DNA from: Absicoccus intestinalis | Lineage (GTDB): Bacteria > Bacillota_I > Bacilli_A > Erysipelotrichales > Erysipelotrichaceae | Direction of reading: 5' to 3' | DNA length: 34,573 nt | Assembly (NCBI RefSeq): GCF_033971885.1 | Contig: NZ_JALBUS010000022.1 | Location: 1-34,573 of the forward strand | Shown: in pieces, positions 23,929 through 30,892 of the stretch | Layout: every line of letters begins with the position of its first letter | How positions within the stretch are numbered: position 1 is the first letter of the stretch | Notes under the pieces: generated by a model | What the model saw: the letters and a program-made list of their open reading frames with translations, nothing else | Database searches by the model: none | What the model was told of the DNA's origin: nothing | Translations under genes and position numbers: made by a program

Positions 23929-25119
23929 ATGGTAAATGTTGCGGTTTTAGGTTACGGTACAGTTGGTGCTGGTGTTGTGAATGTCTTGATGACAAATGCA
24001 GAAATGATTACCAGAAAAGTGGGTACCGAAGTAAAAGTAAAATATGTTTTAGATTTGAGAGACTTCCCAGGAACACCTGTCGAAGATATTGTTACTCATG
24101 ACTTTAATGATATCGCAAACGATGCAGATGTCAATGTCGTTGTTGAAACAATGGGTGGATTGCATCCTGCCTATGAATTTACAAAACAAGCATTAGAAGC
24201 TGGAAAAAATGTATGTACTTCCAATAAAGAATTAGTTGCCGAATTTGGTGTGGAATTATGCGCATTGGCAACGAAAAATTCAGTCAATTATATGTTTGAA
24301 GCATCTTGTGGTGGTGGTATCCCCATCATTCGTGCTTTAAACACTTCGTTGATGGGCGAGAAAATCGAAATGGTTTCTGGTATTTTAAATGGTACGACAA
24401 ACTATATCATGACAAGTATGTATGAAAAAGGTGTTGATTTTGCGACTTGTTTAAAAGAAGCACAAGATCTTGGTTATGCTGAATTACATCCAGAAGCAGA
24501 TATTGAAGGTCATGATGCGCAACGAAAAATTGCCATTTTATCTTCATTAGCTTATGGAAAGCATGTCAATTATAAAGATGTTCCTTGTCAAGGAATCACA
24601 CAGATTGATACCATGGATATGGCTTATGCGAAAAAGATGGGAATGAAGATCAAATTATTGGCAACTTCAAAAGTGACCGAGGATGGTGTATGGGCAATGG
24701 TTGCACCAAAATTGGTTAGTTCTGATATGATTTTGTATGCCGTCGATGATGTTTTGAATGCTGTTTATGTAGAAGGTAACTGTTTAGGCCCAGCCATGTT
24801 CTATGGTTCTGGTGCAGGTTCTTTACCAACGGCCAGTGCAGTTGTGGGTGATATTCTAGATTGTGTTCAGAATTTACATACAACCGTTAAGAAGGATATT
24901 ACCGATGAAAAACTTCCACTCTTGCCTTTGGATGATGTGCAGAACACCTTCTTTGTTCGTGCCAAGGATGAAGCCAAAGCCAAAGCACAATTTGGACCAA
25001 TCGAATTGATTCGTGTCAATGATAATGAATTTGGTTTCTGGACCGAAGAAATGACTGAAAAAGAATTTAAGAACAAAGCAAAAGAAGCTGATATTATCTC
25101 TTTCTTACGTCGTGGATAA
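23929..25119 (+). CDS. hom: Homoserine dehydrogenase
   Basis: Reduces aspartate semialdehyde to homoserine in the threonine/methionine pathway. The protein is 396 residues: NAD-binding GYGTVGAGVV (8-17), TSNKELVAEFG, the catalytic-domain core GGGIPIIRALN, ILNGTTNYI and HPEADIEGHDAQRKIAIL. The C-terminal about 65 residues, where many homologues carry a regulatory ACT domain, are short and lack a recognisable ACT motif. AAGGAG precedes the ATG at 23929. No other threonine genes adjoin. Confidence 0.95.
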   Translation: MVNVAVLGYGTVGAGVVNVLMTNAEMITRKVGTEVKVKYVLDLRDFPGTPVEDIVTHDFNDIANDADVNVVVETMGGLHPAYEFTKQALEAGKNVCTSNKELVAEFGVELCALATKNSVNYMFEASCGGGIPIIRALNTSLMGEKIEMVSGILNGTTNYIMTSMYEKGVDFATCLKEAQDLGYAELHPEADIEGHDAQRKIAILSSLAYGKHVNYKDVPCQGITQIDTMDMAYAKKMGMKIKLLATSKVTEDGVWAMVAPKLVSSDMILYAVDDVLNAVYVEGNCLGPAMFYGSGAGSLPTASAVVGDILDCVQNLHTTVKKDITDEKLPLLPLDDVQNTFFVRAKDEAKAKAQFGPIELIRVNDNEFGFWTEEMTEKEFKNKAKEADIISFLRRG

Positions 25120-25131
25120 TTTTACGAATAT

Positions 25132-25161
25132 TTTACAGTCTATTCAATAAGATCATACATT
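25132..25161 (+). promoter_or_regulatory. Candidate promoter of the 33-residue protein gene
   Basis: TTTACA (25132-25137) and TACATT (25156-25161), 18 bases apart, 34 bases before the ATG at 25196. Confidence 0.4.
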
Positions 25162-25195
25162 GTTTGTTTATCGTACAAGTAGAGTGGTGATAAAC

Positions 25196-25297
25196 ATGGG
25201 TGGATGGATTCTATTTATATTGATAGGTTGTATATATTTTGGGCTTGTCTTATTTCGTTTTTTTGAAGATTTGAAAAAGCCAAAAACCAAAATGTAA
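25196..25297 (+). CDS. Small single-helix membrane protein (33 residues), unknown
   Basis: The frame begins MGGWILFILIGCIYFGLVLF, followed by RFFEDLKKPKTKM and a stop. One hydrophobic helix covers residues 4-20 and the tail is charged and basic, giving an N-out/C-in prediction by the positive-inside rule. A GGTGAT ribosome-like site lies 5 bases before the ATG, with a plausible promoter upstream and a strong terminator 24 bases downstream. It fills the longest gene-free gap of the window (25120-25475). No family is recognised; it could be a regulator of a membrane complex. Conservation has not been checked. Confidence 0.6.
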   Translation: MGGWILFILIGCIYFGLVLFRFFEDLKKPKTKM

Positions 25298-25320
25298 AGT
25301 TTGGTTATCCTTTGTTTTTT

Positions 25321-25347
25321 AACGCAGAGCAATCTGCGTTTTTTCTT
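25321..25347 (+). terminator. Terminator after the 33-residue protein gene
   Basis: AACGCAGA-GCAA-TCTGCGTT hairpin followed by a T-rich tail. Confidence 0.85.
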
Positions 25348-25353
25348 TGCACT

Positions 25354-25423
25354 AGGCTTAGATGAAAAAGATGATCAAAGGTTGAAATATTATGTCTTGA
25401 AATGTAGACTAAAGCCTTTTTTT
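25354..25423 (+). ncRNA. Possible small RNA or second terminator structure
   Basis: AGGCTTAG (25354-25361) pairs with CTAAAGCCT (25409-25417, one bulged A), followed by seven Ts, enclosing a loop of about 47 bases. It resembles the closing stem and terminator of a short RNA. No convincing promoter was found directly upstream, so this is a weak call. Confidence 0.25.
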
Positions 25424-25428
25424 ATTTA

Positions 25429-25458
25429 TTTACAAATTTATGATTGGACGATTATAAT
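25429..25458 (+). promoter_or_regulatory. Promoter of the nitroreductase gene
   Basis: TTTACA (25429-25434) and consensus TATAAT (25453-25458), 18 bases apart, just before the GAGGTGATAG ribosome site. Confidence 0.65.
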
Positions 25459-25475
25459 AGATGCGAGGTGATAGA

Positions 25476-25991
25476 ATGGAAACACTTGAAACATTAAAAA
25501 CACGTCGTTCCCATCGAAAATATTCAAATCAGATGGTACCTCGTGAAACAATAGAAAAAATTATTGATGCGGGTTTATATGCACCGAGTGGGATGGGACA
25601 ACAATCGGTTGTCGTTGTTGCCATTACCAATCAAAAAGTACGTGATCAATTATCGGAAATGAATCGTAAAATTGGTGGATGGGATTTTGATCCTTTTTAT
25701 CAAGCACCGGTTGTTTTAGTTGTTCTAGCGGATACTACACGTCCTACCTATTTATATGATGGTTCCTTAGTTATGGGAAATCTAATGAATGCGGCTCATG
25801 CTTTAGGTGTGGATTCTTGTTGGATCCATCGTGCAAAAGAAGAATTTGAAAGTGAAGAAGGAAAAGCTCTTTTAAAAAAATTAGGAATTACTGGATCGTA
25901 TGAAGGCATCGGTCATTGTATTTTAGGCTATGCTTTGGATACGCCGGAAACAGCACCACGAAAAGCAAATCGTGTCTTTTGGGTGGAATGA
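25476..25991 (+). CDS. Nitroreductase-family flavoprotein
   Basis: A 171-residue FMN-dependent oxidoreductase of the nitroreductase family. It starts METLETLKTRRSHRKYSNQM, the usual FMN-phosphate-binding N-terminus, with APSGMGQQS (about 33-41) and a GHCILGYA C-terminal motif. The natural substrate is unknown; relatives reduce nitro compounds, quinones or flavins. The ATG at 25476 has a GAGGTGAT site; an ATG at 25461 is too near the -10 box. Its stop overlaps the next start (ATGATG). Confidence 0.9.
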   Translation: METLETLKTRRSHRKYSNQMVPRETIEKIIDAGLYAPSGMGQQSVVVVAITNQKVRDQLSEMNRKIGGWDFDPFYQAPVVLVVLADTTRPTYLYDGSLVMGNLMNAAHALGVDSCWIHRAKEEFESEEGKALLKKLGITGSYEGIGHCILGYALDTPETAPRKANRVFWVE

Positions 25992-26206
25992 TGAAAGCAC
26001 AAGAAATGTTTGAGGCATTGGGATACGAGTTGGATACAAATGACCAATTGTTGATGATCTATAAAAAGAATGTGATTGAAATTGTTTTTCAAAAAGATTA
26101 TAAGAAATATCATGCATTGTGGAGTGGGGAGCCATTGAGTATTGATGTTTCCTTACATCAAGCCATTCATCAACAATGCATTGAGTTGGGTTGGATTGAA
26201 AAATAA
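25988..26206 (+). CDS. Small conserved-looking protein (72 residues), unknown
   Basis: A soluble 72-residue protein starting MMKAQEMFEALGYELDTNDQ, with a second possible ATG at 25991. The pattern of an amphipathic helix, beta strands (LLMIYKK, VIEIVFQ) and a C-terminal helix (SLHQAIHQQCIELGW) suggests a compact alpha/beta fold. Similar short proteins occur in Firmicutes, but I cannot name a family. Its start overlaps the nitroreductase stop, so it is translationally coupled. Confidence 0.7.
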   Translation: MMKAQEMFEALGYELDTNDQLLMIYKKNVIEIVFQKDYKKYHALWSGEPLSIDVSLHQAIHQQCIELGWIEK

Positions 26207-26236
26207 CACTTGAATACTTAGAAAGGGAAGTTATTC

Positions 26237-27043
26237 ATGAGAAGGGGAAGTAAATGGATTCTATTTGTACTTTGTTTTGTGTTGTTATGTGAAGGATGTG
26301 CCAGTCCTATTAATGTTGTGAAATCGGATGGTTCAAAATCAAATTATGTGAAAGCAAAAAAAATTGAGAGTGCGTTGATCGAACCGGATAATTATATAGG
26401 AAAATGGATCAAGCTCTATGGTCAGATCACGAGTGGTCCAAAAGTTGATGGGGCCGATGGCTATATGGTTTGTTACAAAGGGCAAGACAATCGCTATTTC
26501 TTTGTGTCTACGACCAATACGAACTTTAAAGTTGGTGATTATGTTAAAGTGGATGCTAAGATCAATAATATTGTCACTCGCAAAAATGCATTTGGTGATG
26601 ATTTGCCTGTAGCTGAATTAAATGAAGCGAAGATCACAAAGACGACGTATGATAAGGTTGAGGCACCAGCCTATCAAACCATCAAGCCAAAAAATGGGTC
26701 AAAGAAATTAGATGGTGTAAAATTTGAAGTTCAGAAAGTTGAGTATGCTGAATCAGAAACTCGCGTATACATTAAAGTGACGAATAAGACGGATTATGAA
26801 TTGTATTGTGCTTCGGCATATACGATTGTTCAACAAGGAGACACGGTCATTAATCCGAATACTTCTGAATCGATCATTGAACGGGAAGGCTATGATCAAA
26901 TTGCGTCATCGATCGATCCGGGCGACTCATCGAGTGGCATTGTACTATTTTCTGTAATCAGTCCGGAAAAGGCGACGCAAGTGATTACTTCTATCTATGA
27001 TTCATTAGGTCAAGAATATGATTTTACAATTGATGTGAACTAA
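26237..27043 (+). CDS. Lipoprotein with OB-like and immunoglobulin-like (DUF4352-type) domains
   Basis: A 268-residue surface lipoprotein. The signal MRRGSKWILFVLCFVLLCEG ends at C21, an atypical but acceptable lipobox. Residues about 45-135 (IGKWIKLYGQI, YFFVSTT, VGDYVKVDAKI) resemble an OB-fold strand pattern. Residues about 155-268 (LDGVKFEVQKVEYAESETRV, VKVTNKTDYEL, SSGIVLFSV) resemble DUF4352-type beta-sandwich domains. No enzyme motif is visible. AAAGGGAAG precedes the ATG, and a terminator follows. It is probably cotranscribed with the nitroreductase unit; a function in binding or stress is speculative. Confidence 0.8.
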   Translation: MRRGSKWILFVLCFVLLCEGCASPINVVKSDGSKSNYVKAKKIESALIEPDNYIGKWIKLYGQITSGPKVDGADGYMVCYKGQDNRYFFVSTTNTNFKVGDYVKVDAKINNIVTRKNAFGDDLPVAELNEAKITKTTYDKVEAPAYQTIKPKNGSKKLDGVKFEVQKVEYAESETRVYIKVTNKTDYELYCASAYTIVQQGDTVINPNTSESIIEREGYDQIASSIDPGDSSSGIVLFSVISPEKATQVITSIYDSLGQEYDFTIDVN

Positions 27044-27065
27044 AGCGAGTAACCCTCGCTTTTTC
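27042..27065 (+). terminator. Terminator of the lipoprotein gene
   Basis: AAAGCGAG / CTCGCTTT stem with a 5-base loop and Ts, beginning inside the stop codon. Confidence 0.8.
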
Positions 27066-27085
27066 ATGTGGAAAGGAAGGTATAT

Positions 27086-28249
27086 ATGGATCCACAAGCG
27101 TATTATTATCAATATCCAATGATGAAAGAATTTGATGCAGTGGTACAATCTTGTCAAAAAGTGACAAAAGGGTATGTGTTGACATTGGATCATACGGCTT
27201 TTTATCCAGAAGGTGGAGGACAACCCTGTGATGTTGGTAGGATAGATACCGCTTCGGTTTTTGATGTGCAAGAAAAAAATCATGTCGTTTATCATTATGT
27301 GGATCGAGCCTTTTCAGTCGGACAAAATGTTCATGGGCGCATTGACTGGAATCGACGTTTTTTAATGATGCAGTCCCATTCCGGTGAACATATTGTATCG
27401 GGGCTGATCCATGCTCAATTTGGCTATGATAATGTCGGATTTCATTTGGATCCGCATGGATTGATGACCATTGATTTTAATGGCGTGTTGCGCCCAGCGG
27501 ATATTGATGCCATTGAAATGTTGGCAAACGATGTGGTGAGTCAGGACATTCCTTTGACCATCGCATGGCCAACAAAAGAACAACGAAAACATATGTCTTA
27601 TCGCTCAAAAAAAGCTTTGGATGGTCATGTTCGAATTGTAACGATTGGGCCTTATGATACCTGTGCTTGTTGCGGTACACATGTGGAAAGGACGGGCCAA
27701 ATTGGATCAATCAAGATCCTTTCATTAGAAAAACATAGACAAGGTGTGCGTCTACAATTAATTTGTGGGCGTAAGGCCATTATGGATCATCAACAGAAGC
27801 ATAAGATTTGTGCACAACTATCACCCCTATTTTCTGTACCGGTAGAAGGTATCGTTACAGCTGTAAAAAAAGCACAAGAAGATCGTAATGAAAAATCAAG
27901 GACCATTCGTCAATGGCAGGATAAATATATTGTATTAAAAACAGCTATGTTACCATCTTCAAAAATACAACTTATAGAAGAAGATGTGGATCGATTGACG
28001 ATGCGTGATTTTTGTAACTATATCTTGGAACACACAGATTGTGTTGTAGCCATGGTCGTAGCGAAAAATCAGGGGGCATATCAGTATGTCATGGCTAGCC
28101 AAAAAATCGATTTGAAGATCAAGGTCAATGAGTTAAATGCTTTGCTTGCTGGTCGTGGTGGCGGACAAAAAGAAATGGTACAAGGAACCTTTCGTGCGGA
28201 TATAGAAACGATAAAAAAAGTCATTCAACAATGGAATGACTCATTATAA
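27086..28249 (+). CDS. Alanyl-tRNA editing protein, AlaX-like with DHHA1 domain
   Basis: A 387-residue stand-alone relative of the alanyl-tRNA synthetase editing domain, which removes serine or glycine wrongly attached to tRNA-Ala. Metal ligands are H98 and H102 (HSGEH) plus C195 and H199 (CCGTH). The N-terminal PEGGGQPCD loop and a C-terminal DHHA1 part (AGRGGGQKEMVQGTF) make it the long AlaX type. The ATG at 27086 follows AAGGAAGG; a GTG at 27068 is unlikely. The 3' end overlaps convergent plsY by 6 bases. Confidence 0.9.
   Translation: MDPQAYYYQYPMMKEFDAVVQSCQKVTKGYVLTLDHTAFYPEGGGQPCDVGRIDTASVFDVQEKNHVVYHYVDRAFSVGQNVHGRIDWNRRFLMMQSHSGEHIVSGLIHAQFGYDNVGFHLDPHGLMTIDFNGVLRPADIDAIEMLANDVVSQDIPLTIAWPTKEQRKHMSYRSKKALDGHVRIVTIGPYDTCACCGTHVERTGQIGSIKILSLEKHRQGVRLQLICGRKAIMDHQQKHKICAQLSPLFSVPVEGIVTAVKKAQEDRNEKSRTIRQWQDKYIVLKTAMLPSSKIQLIEEDVDRLTMRDFCNYILEHTDCVVAMVVAKNQGAYQYVMASQKIDLKIKVNELNALLAGRGGGQKEMVQGTFRADIETIKKVIQQWNDSL
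28212..28241 (-). terminator. plsY terminator inside the alaX coding region
   Basis: On the minus strand, AGTCATTC-CATTGTT-GAATGACT (8-bp perfect stem) is followed by seven Ts (28212-28219 are A on the plus strand). It begins 3 bases after the plsY stop and lies in the last codons of the AlaX-like gene. Confidence 0.8.
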
Positions 28250-28864
28250 CCAGGAAACCGTATTCTCGGTTCCTTTTTTTATTTTTTCAATATTGCTGGC
28301 ATGACGATTGATGACCAGAAGGGATAGACACCAGCTAGAAATGATAATGAAACAAGATTCAACATTCATGATCGATGATGTACCGGTGATGAACAAACTA
28401 GATGTTAAAACAGCCGTAATGCTTGCCAAAGAAACAAATTTGAAAATATATAATACGATGAAAAACATGGCTAATGGAATTAAAAAGTTGGTTGCAGAAT
28501 GAAAAATAAAGATGGAACTTGCCAATAAGAAGCCATATGTCGATGCGACTCCTTTGCCGCCTTTGAATTTCGCAAAAATGGGCCAACAATGGCCAATGAC
28601 ACAAACAAGGCCAGTCCAAATAGCGATGGCTTCATTTGTAAATATACTGGCAATTCCCATTGCCAGAACAACTTTTAGTCCATCAAGCAGGATAACAATT
28701 GCACCTACTTTTTTCCCCAATACTCTTCCTGCGTTGGTTCCTCCTAAATTACCAGACCCATATTGACGGACATCGGTATGATAAAAAAGCTTACCAATGA
28801 CCAATGCGAAGGGAATGGATCCTAGAAGGTATCCACATATTAAAATAATGATGTCTGTTACCAT
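28244..28864 (-). CDS. plsY: Acyl-phosphate glycerol-3-phosphate acyltransferase PlsY
   Basis: Adds an acyl chain from acyl-phosphate to glycerol-3-phosphate, the first step of phospholipid synthesis, in the membrane. It has 206 residues and about five helices. Family motifs are present: SGNLGGTNAGRVLG (37-50), KFKGGKGVAST (about 99-109) and the N-terminal GYLLGSIPFA. GAGG precedes the 28864 start. It is divergent from parE, a common Firmicutes arrangement (plsY next to parE-parC). Confidence 0.95.
   Translation of the reverse strand: MVTDIIILICGYLLGSIPFALVIGKLFYHTDVRQYGSGNLGGTNAGRVLGKKVGAIVILLDGLKVVLAMGIASIFTNEAIAIWTGLVCVIGHCWPIFAKFKGGKGVASTYGFLLASSIFIFHSATNFLIPLAMFFIVLYIFKFVSLASITAVLTSSLFITGTSSIMNVESCFIIISSWCLSLLVINRHASNIEKIKKGTENTVSWL
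28253..28280 (+). terminator. alaX terminator inside the plsY coding region
   Basis: GGAAACCG / CGGTTCC stem (one bulged A) followed by seven Ts. It lies in the 3' codons of plsY (the KKGTENTV region). Confidence 0.8.
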
Positions 28865-28911
28865 ATTTATACCTCTATCTCTCTTATCTTATCATAATCA
28901 ACATCAAACAT

Positions 28912-28940
28912 TTGAAGAAAATGTTGGATTCACTTATAAT
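28912..28940 (+). promoter_or_regulatory. Promoter of parE-parC
   Basis: TTGAAG (28912-28917) and consensus TATAAT (28935-28940), 17 bases apart, 26 bases before the ATG. Confidence 0.7.
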
Positions 28941-28966
28941 TTGTATTTGTATGAAAGGATGATACC

Positions 28967-30892
28967 ATGCCAAAACAACAATATAATGAAGATAGTATCG
29001 TAATTTTGGAGGGTCTGGATGCTGTTCGGAAACGTCCGGGCATGTATATTGGATCGACAGATGCCAAAGGCCTCCATTATTTGGTTTGGGAAATTTTAGA
29101 TAATTCAATCGATGAAGCCTTAAATGGATATGGCAAGGAAATTCATATCACATTAAATAAAGATCGTTCTGTTACCATTGAAGACCATGGACGAGGAATG
29201 CCGGTTGGCAAACATGCCAGTGGTGTTTCAACGTTACAAGTTATTTTTACGGTCTTACATGCAGGTGGCAAATTTACTTCACAAGGAGGATATCGGAATT
29301 CTGGTGGTTTACATGGTGTAGGGGCGAGTGTTGTCAATGCATTAAGTGCTTGGTGTGAAGTCGTTGTATATGATGGTACCGATAAATGGTCGATGCGTTT
29401 TGAACATGGTGATAAGAAGATCGGACCATTGGTACACGAAGGAAAAACCAATCGCACCGGGAGCACAGTCACTTTTTTGCCTGATTTTTCATTATTTAAA
29501 GCGGATCGTTTTTCATATTCCAAGATTTGTGAAAGAGCGCAAGAAGATGCTTTTTTATTGAATGGTTTGAAGATCATCGTGACAGATCTTCGAAAAGAGA
29601 AAAGAGAAGAAGTCTATCAATATGAGAATGGCCTCCAAGCATTTATCGAAGAAATCAATAAGGATCGTACGCCGATGCATGATCCTATTAATTTTAGTGG
29701 CGAATACAATGCGATCAAGGTAGAAGGATCGTTTCAGTATACGGATCAATATCAAGAGAATATCTTTTCTTTCACAAATATGGTTCGTACGCACGATGGT
29801 GGTTCACATGAAACAGGTGCGAAACAAGCATTTACGAAAGCTTTCAATGAATATGCACGTAAAAATGGATTTATCAAAGAAAAAGATAAAGGTTTTGAAG
29901 GTTCTGATGTGCGTGAGGGGTTGACTTTGGTCATTAATTTGACCGTACCGGAGGAGCTTCTACAATTTGAGGGTCAAACCAAAGAAAAGTTAGGAACACC
30001 GGAAGCGCGTCAAGCCACAGATATGGTAGTCAGTGAAAATGTACGTTATTTCTTGGAAGAAAACAAAGAGGTAGCGGATACATTGGTGCGCAAGATCGTC
30101 AAGGCAGCTAGTGCGCGTAAAGCTGCGCGAAAGGCACGGGATGATGCTCGTAAAGGCAAGGGCAAGCAGCGTAGTGAGCGGATCTTGTCGGGAAAATTAG
30201 CGAATGCACAATCGAAAGATGCACGTCGAAAAGAATTATATCTAGTCGAAGGAGATTCGGCGGGTGGTTCTGCCAAACAAGGGCGTGATTCTCGTTATCA
30301 GGCCATATTACCTTTACGTGGTAAGGTCTTAAATACAGAAAAAGCGAAGCTAGAGGCTGTTGAAAAAAACGAAGAATTGAATACGATCATTCATTGTTTA
30401 GGGGCTGGTGTGGGCAAAAATTTTGTAGCCGAAGATTCCAACTACTACAAAGTCATCATCATGACGGATGCAGATGATGATGGAGCCCATATCCAAAATT
30501 TATTATTGACTTTCTTTTGGCGTTATATGCGTGATCTGATCTATAAGGGAATGTTGTATATTGCGTTGCCGCCACTCTATCGCATTGCGAAGGGAAAAGA
30601 AGAATATTATTTATATTCGGACGAAGAATTAGCGGAAAAGCGAAAAGAATTGAAGAGTGGATATACTTTGACTCGATATAAAGGTTTGGGTGAAATGAAT
30701 GCCAATCAATTATGGGAAACAACGATGAATCCGCAGACCCGTACTTTATTGTGTGTGACAATTGAAAATGCGGCATTGGCGGAACGTCGAGTTTCGGAAT
30801 TCATGGGAGATCGTGCCGATCTTAGACGAGCTTGGATCGAAGATAATGTGGAATTTACGCTTGAAGATGATTATGCCAAGGAGGTGGCTTGA
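28967..30892 (+). CDS. parE: DNA topoisomerase IV subunit B
   Basis: ATPase subunit of topoisomerase IV, which unlinks daughter chromosomes. It has 641 residues: GHKL ATPase motifs ILDNSIDEAL, DHGRGMP and GGLHGVGASVVNALS, the QTKEKLG loop, then the Toprim motifs EGDSAGGSA and MTDADDDGAH. Assignment as ParE rather than GyrB rests on the immediately following parC and the plsY neighbour. GGATG is the ribosome site. The stop overlaps the parC start by one base (TGATG). Confidence 0.94.
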   Translation: MPKQQYNEDSIVILEGLDAVRKRPGMYIGSTDAKGLHYLVWEILDNSIDEALNGYGKEIHITLNKDRSVTIEDHGRGMPVGKHASGVSTLQVIFTVLHAGGKFTSQGGYRNSGGLHGVGASVVNALSAWCEVVVYDGTDKWSMRFEHGDKKIGPLVHEGKTNRTGSTVTFLPDFSLFKADRFSYSKICERAQEDAFLLNGLKIIVTDLRKEKREEVYQYENGLQAFIEEINKDRTPMHDPINFSGEYNAIKVEGSFQYTDQYQENIFSFTNMVRTHDGGSHETGAKQAFTKAFNEYARKNGFIKEKDKGFEGSDVREGLTLVINLTVPEELLQFEGQTKEKLGTPEARQATDMVVSENVRYFLEENKEVADTLVRKIVKAASARKAARKARDDARKGKGKQRSERILSGKLANAQSKDARRKELYLVEGDSAGGSAKQGRDSRYQAILPLRGKVLNTEKAKLEAVEKNEELNTIIHCLGAGVGKNFVAEDSNYYKVIIMTDADDDGAHIQNLLLTFFWRYMRDLIYKGMLYIALPPLYRIAKGKEEYYLYSDEELAEKRKELKSGYTLTRYKGLGEMNANQLWETTMNPQTRTLLCVTIENAALAERRVSEFMGDRADLRRAWIEDNVEFTLEDDYAKEVA

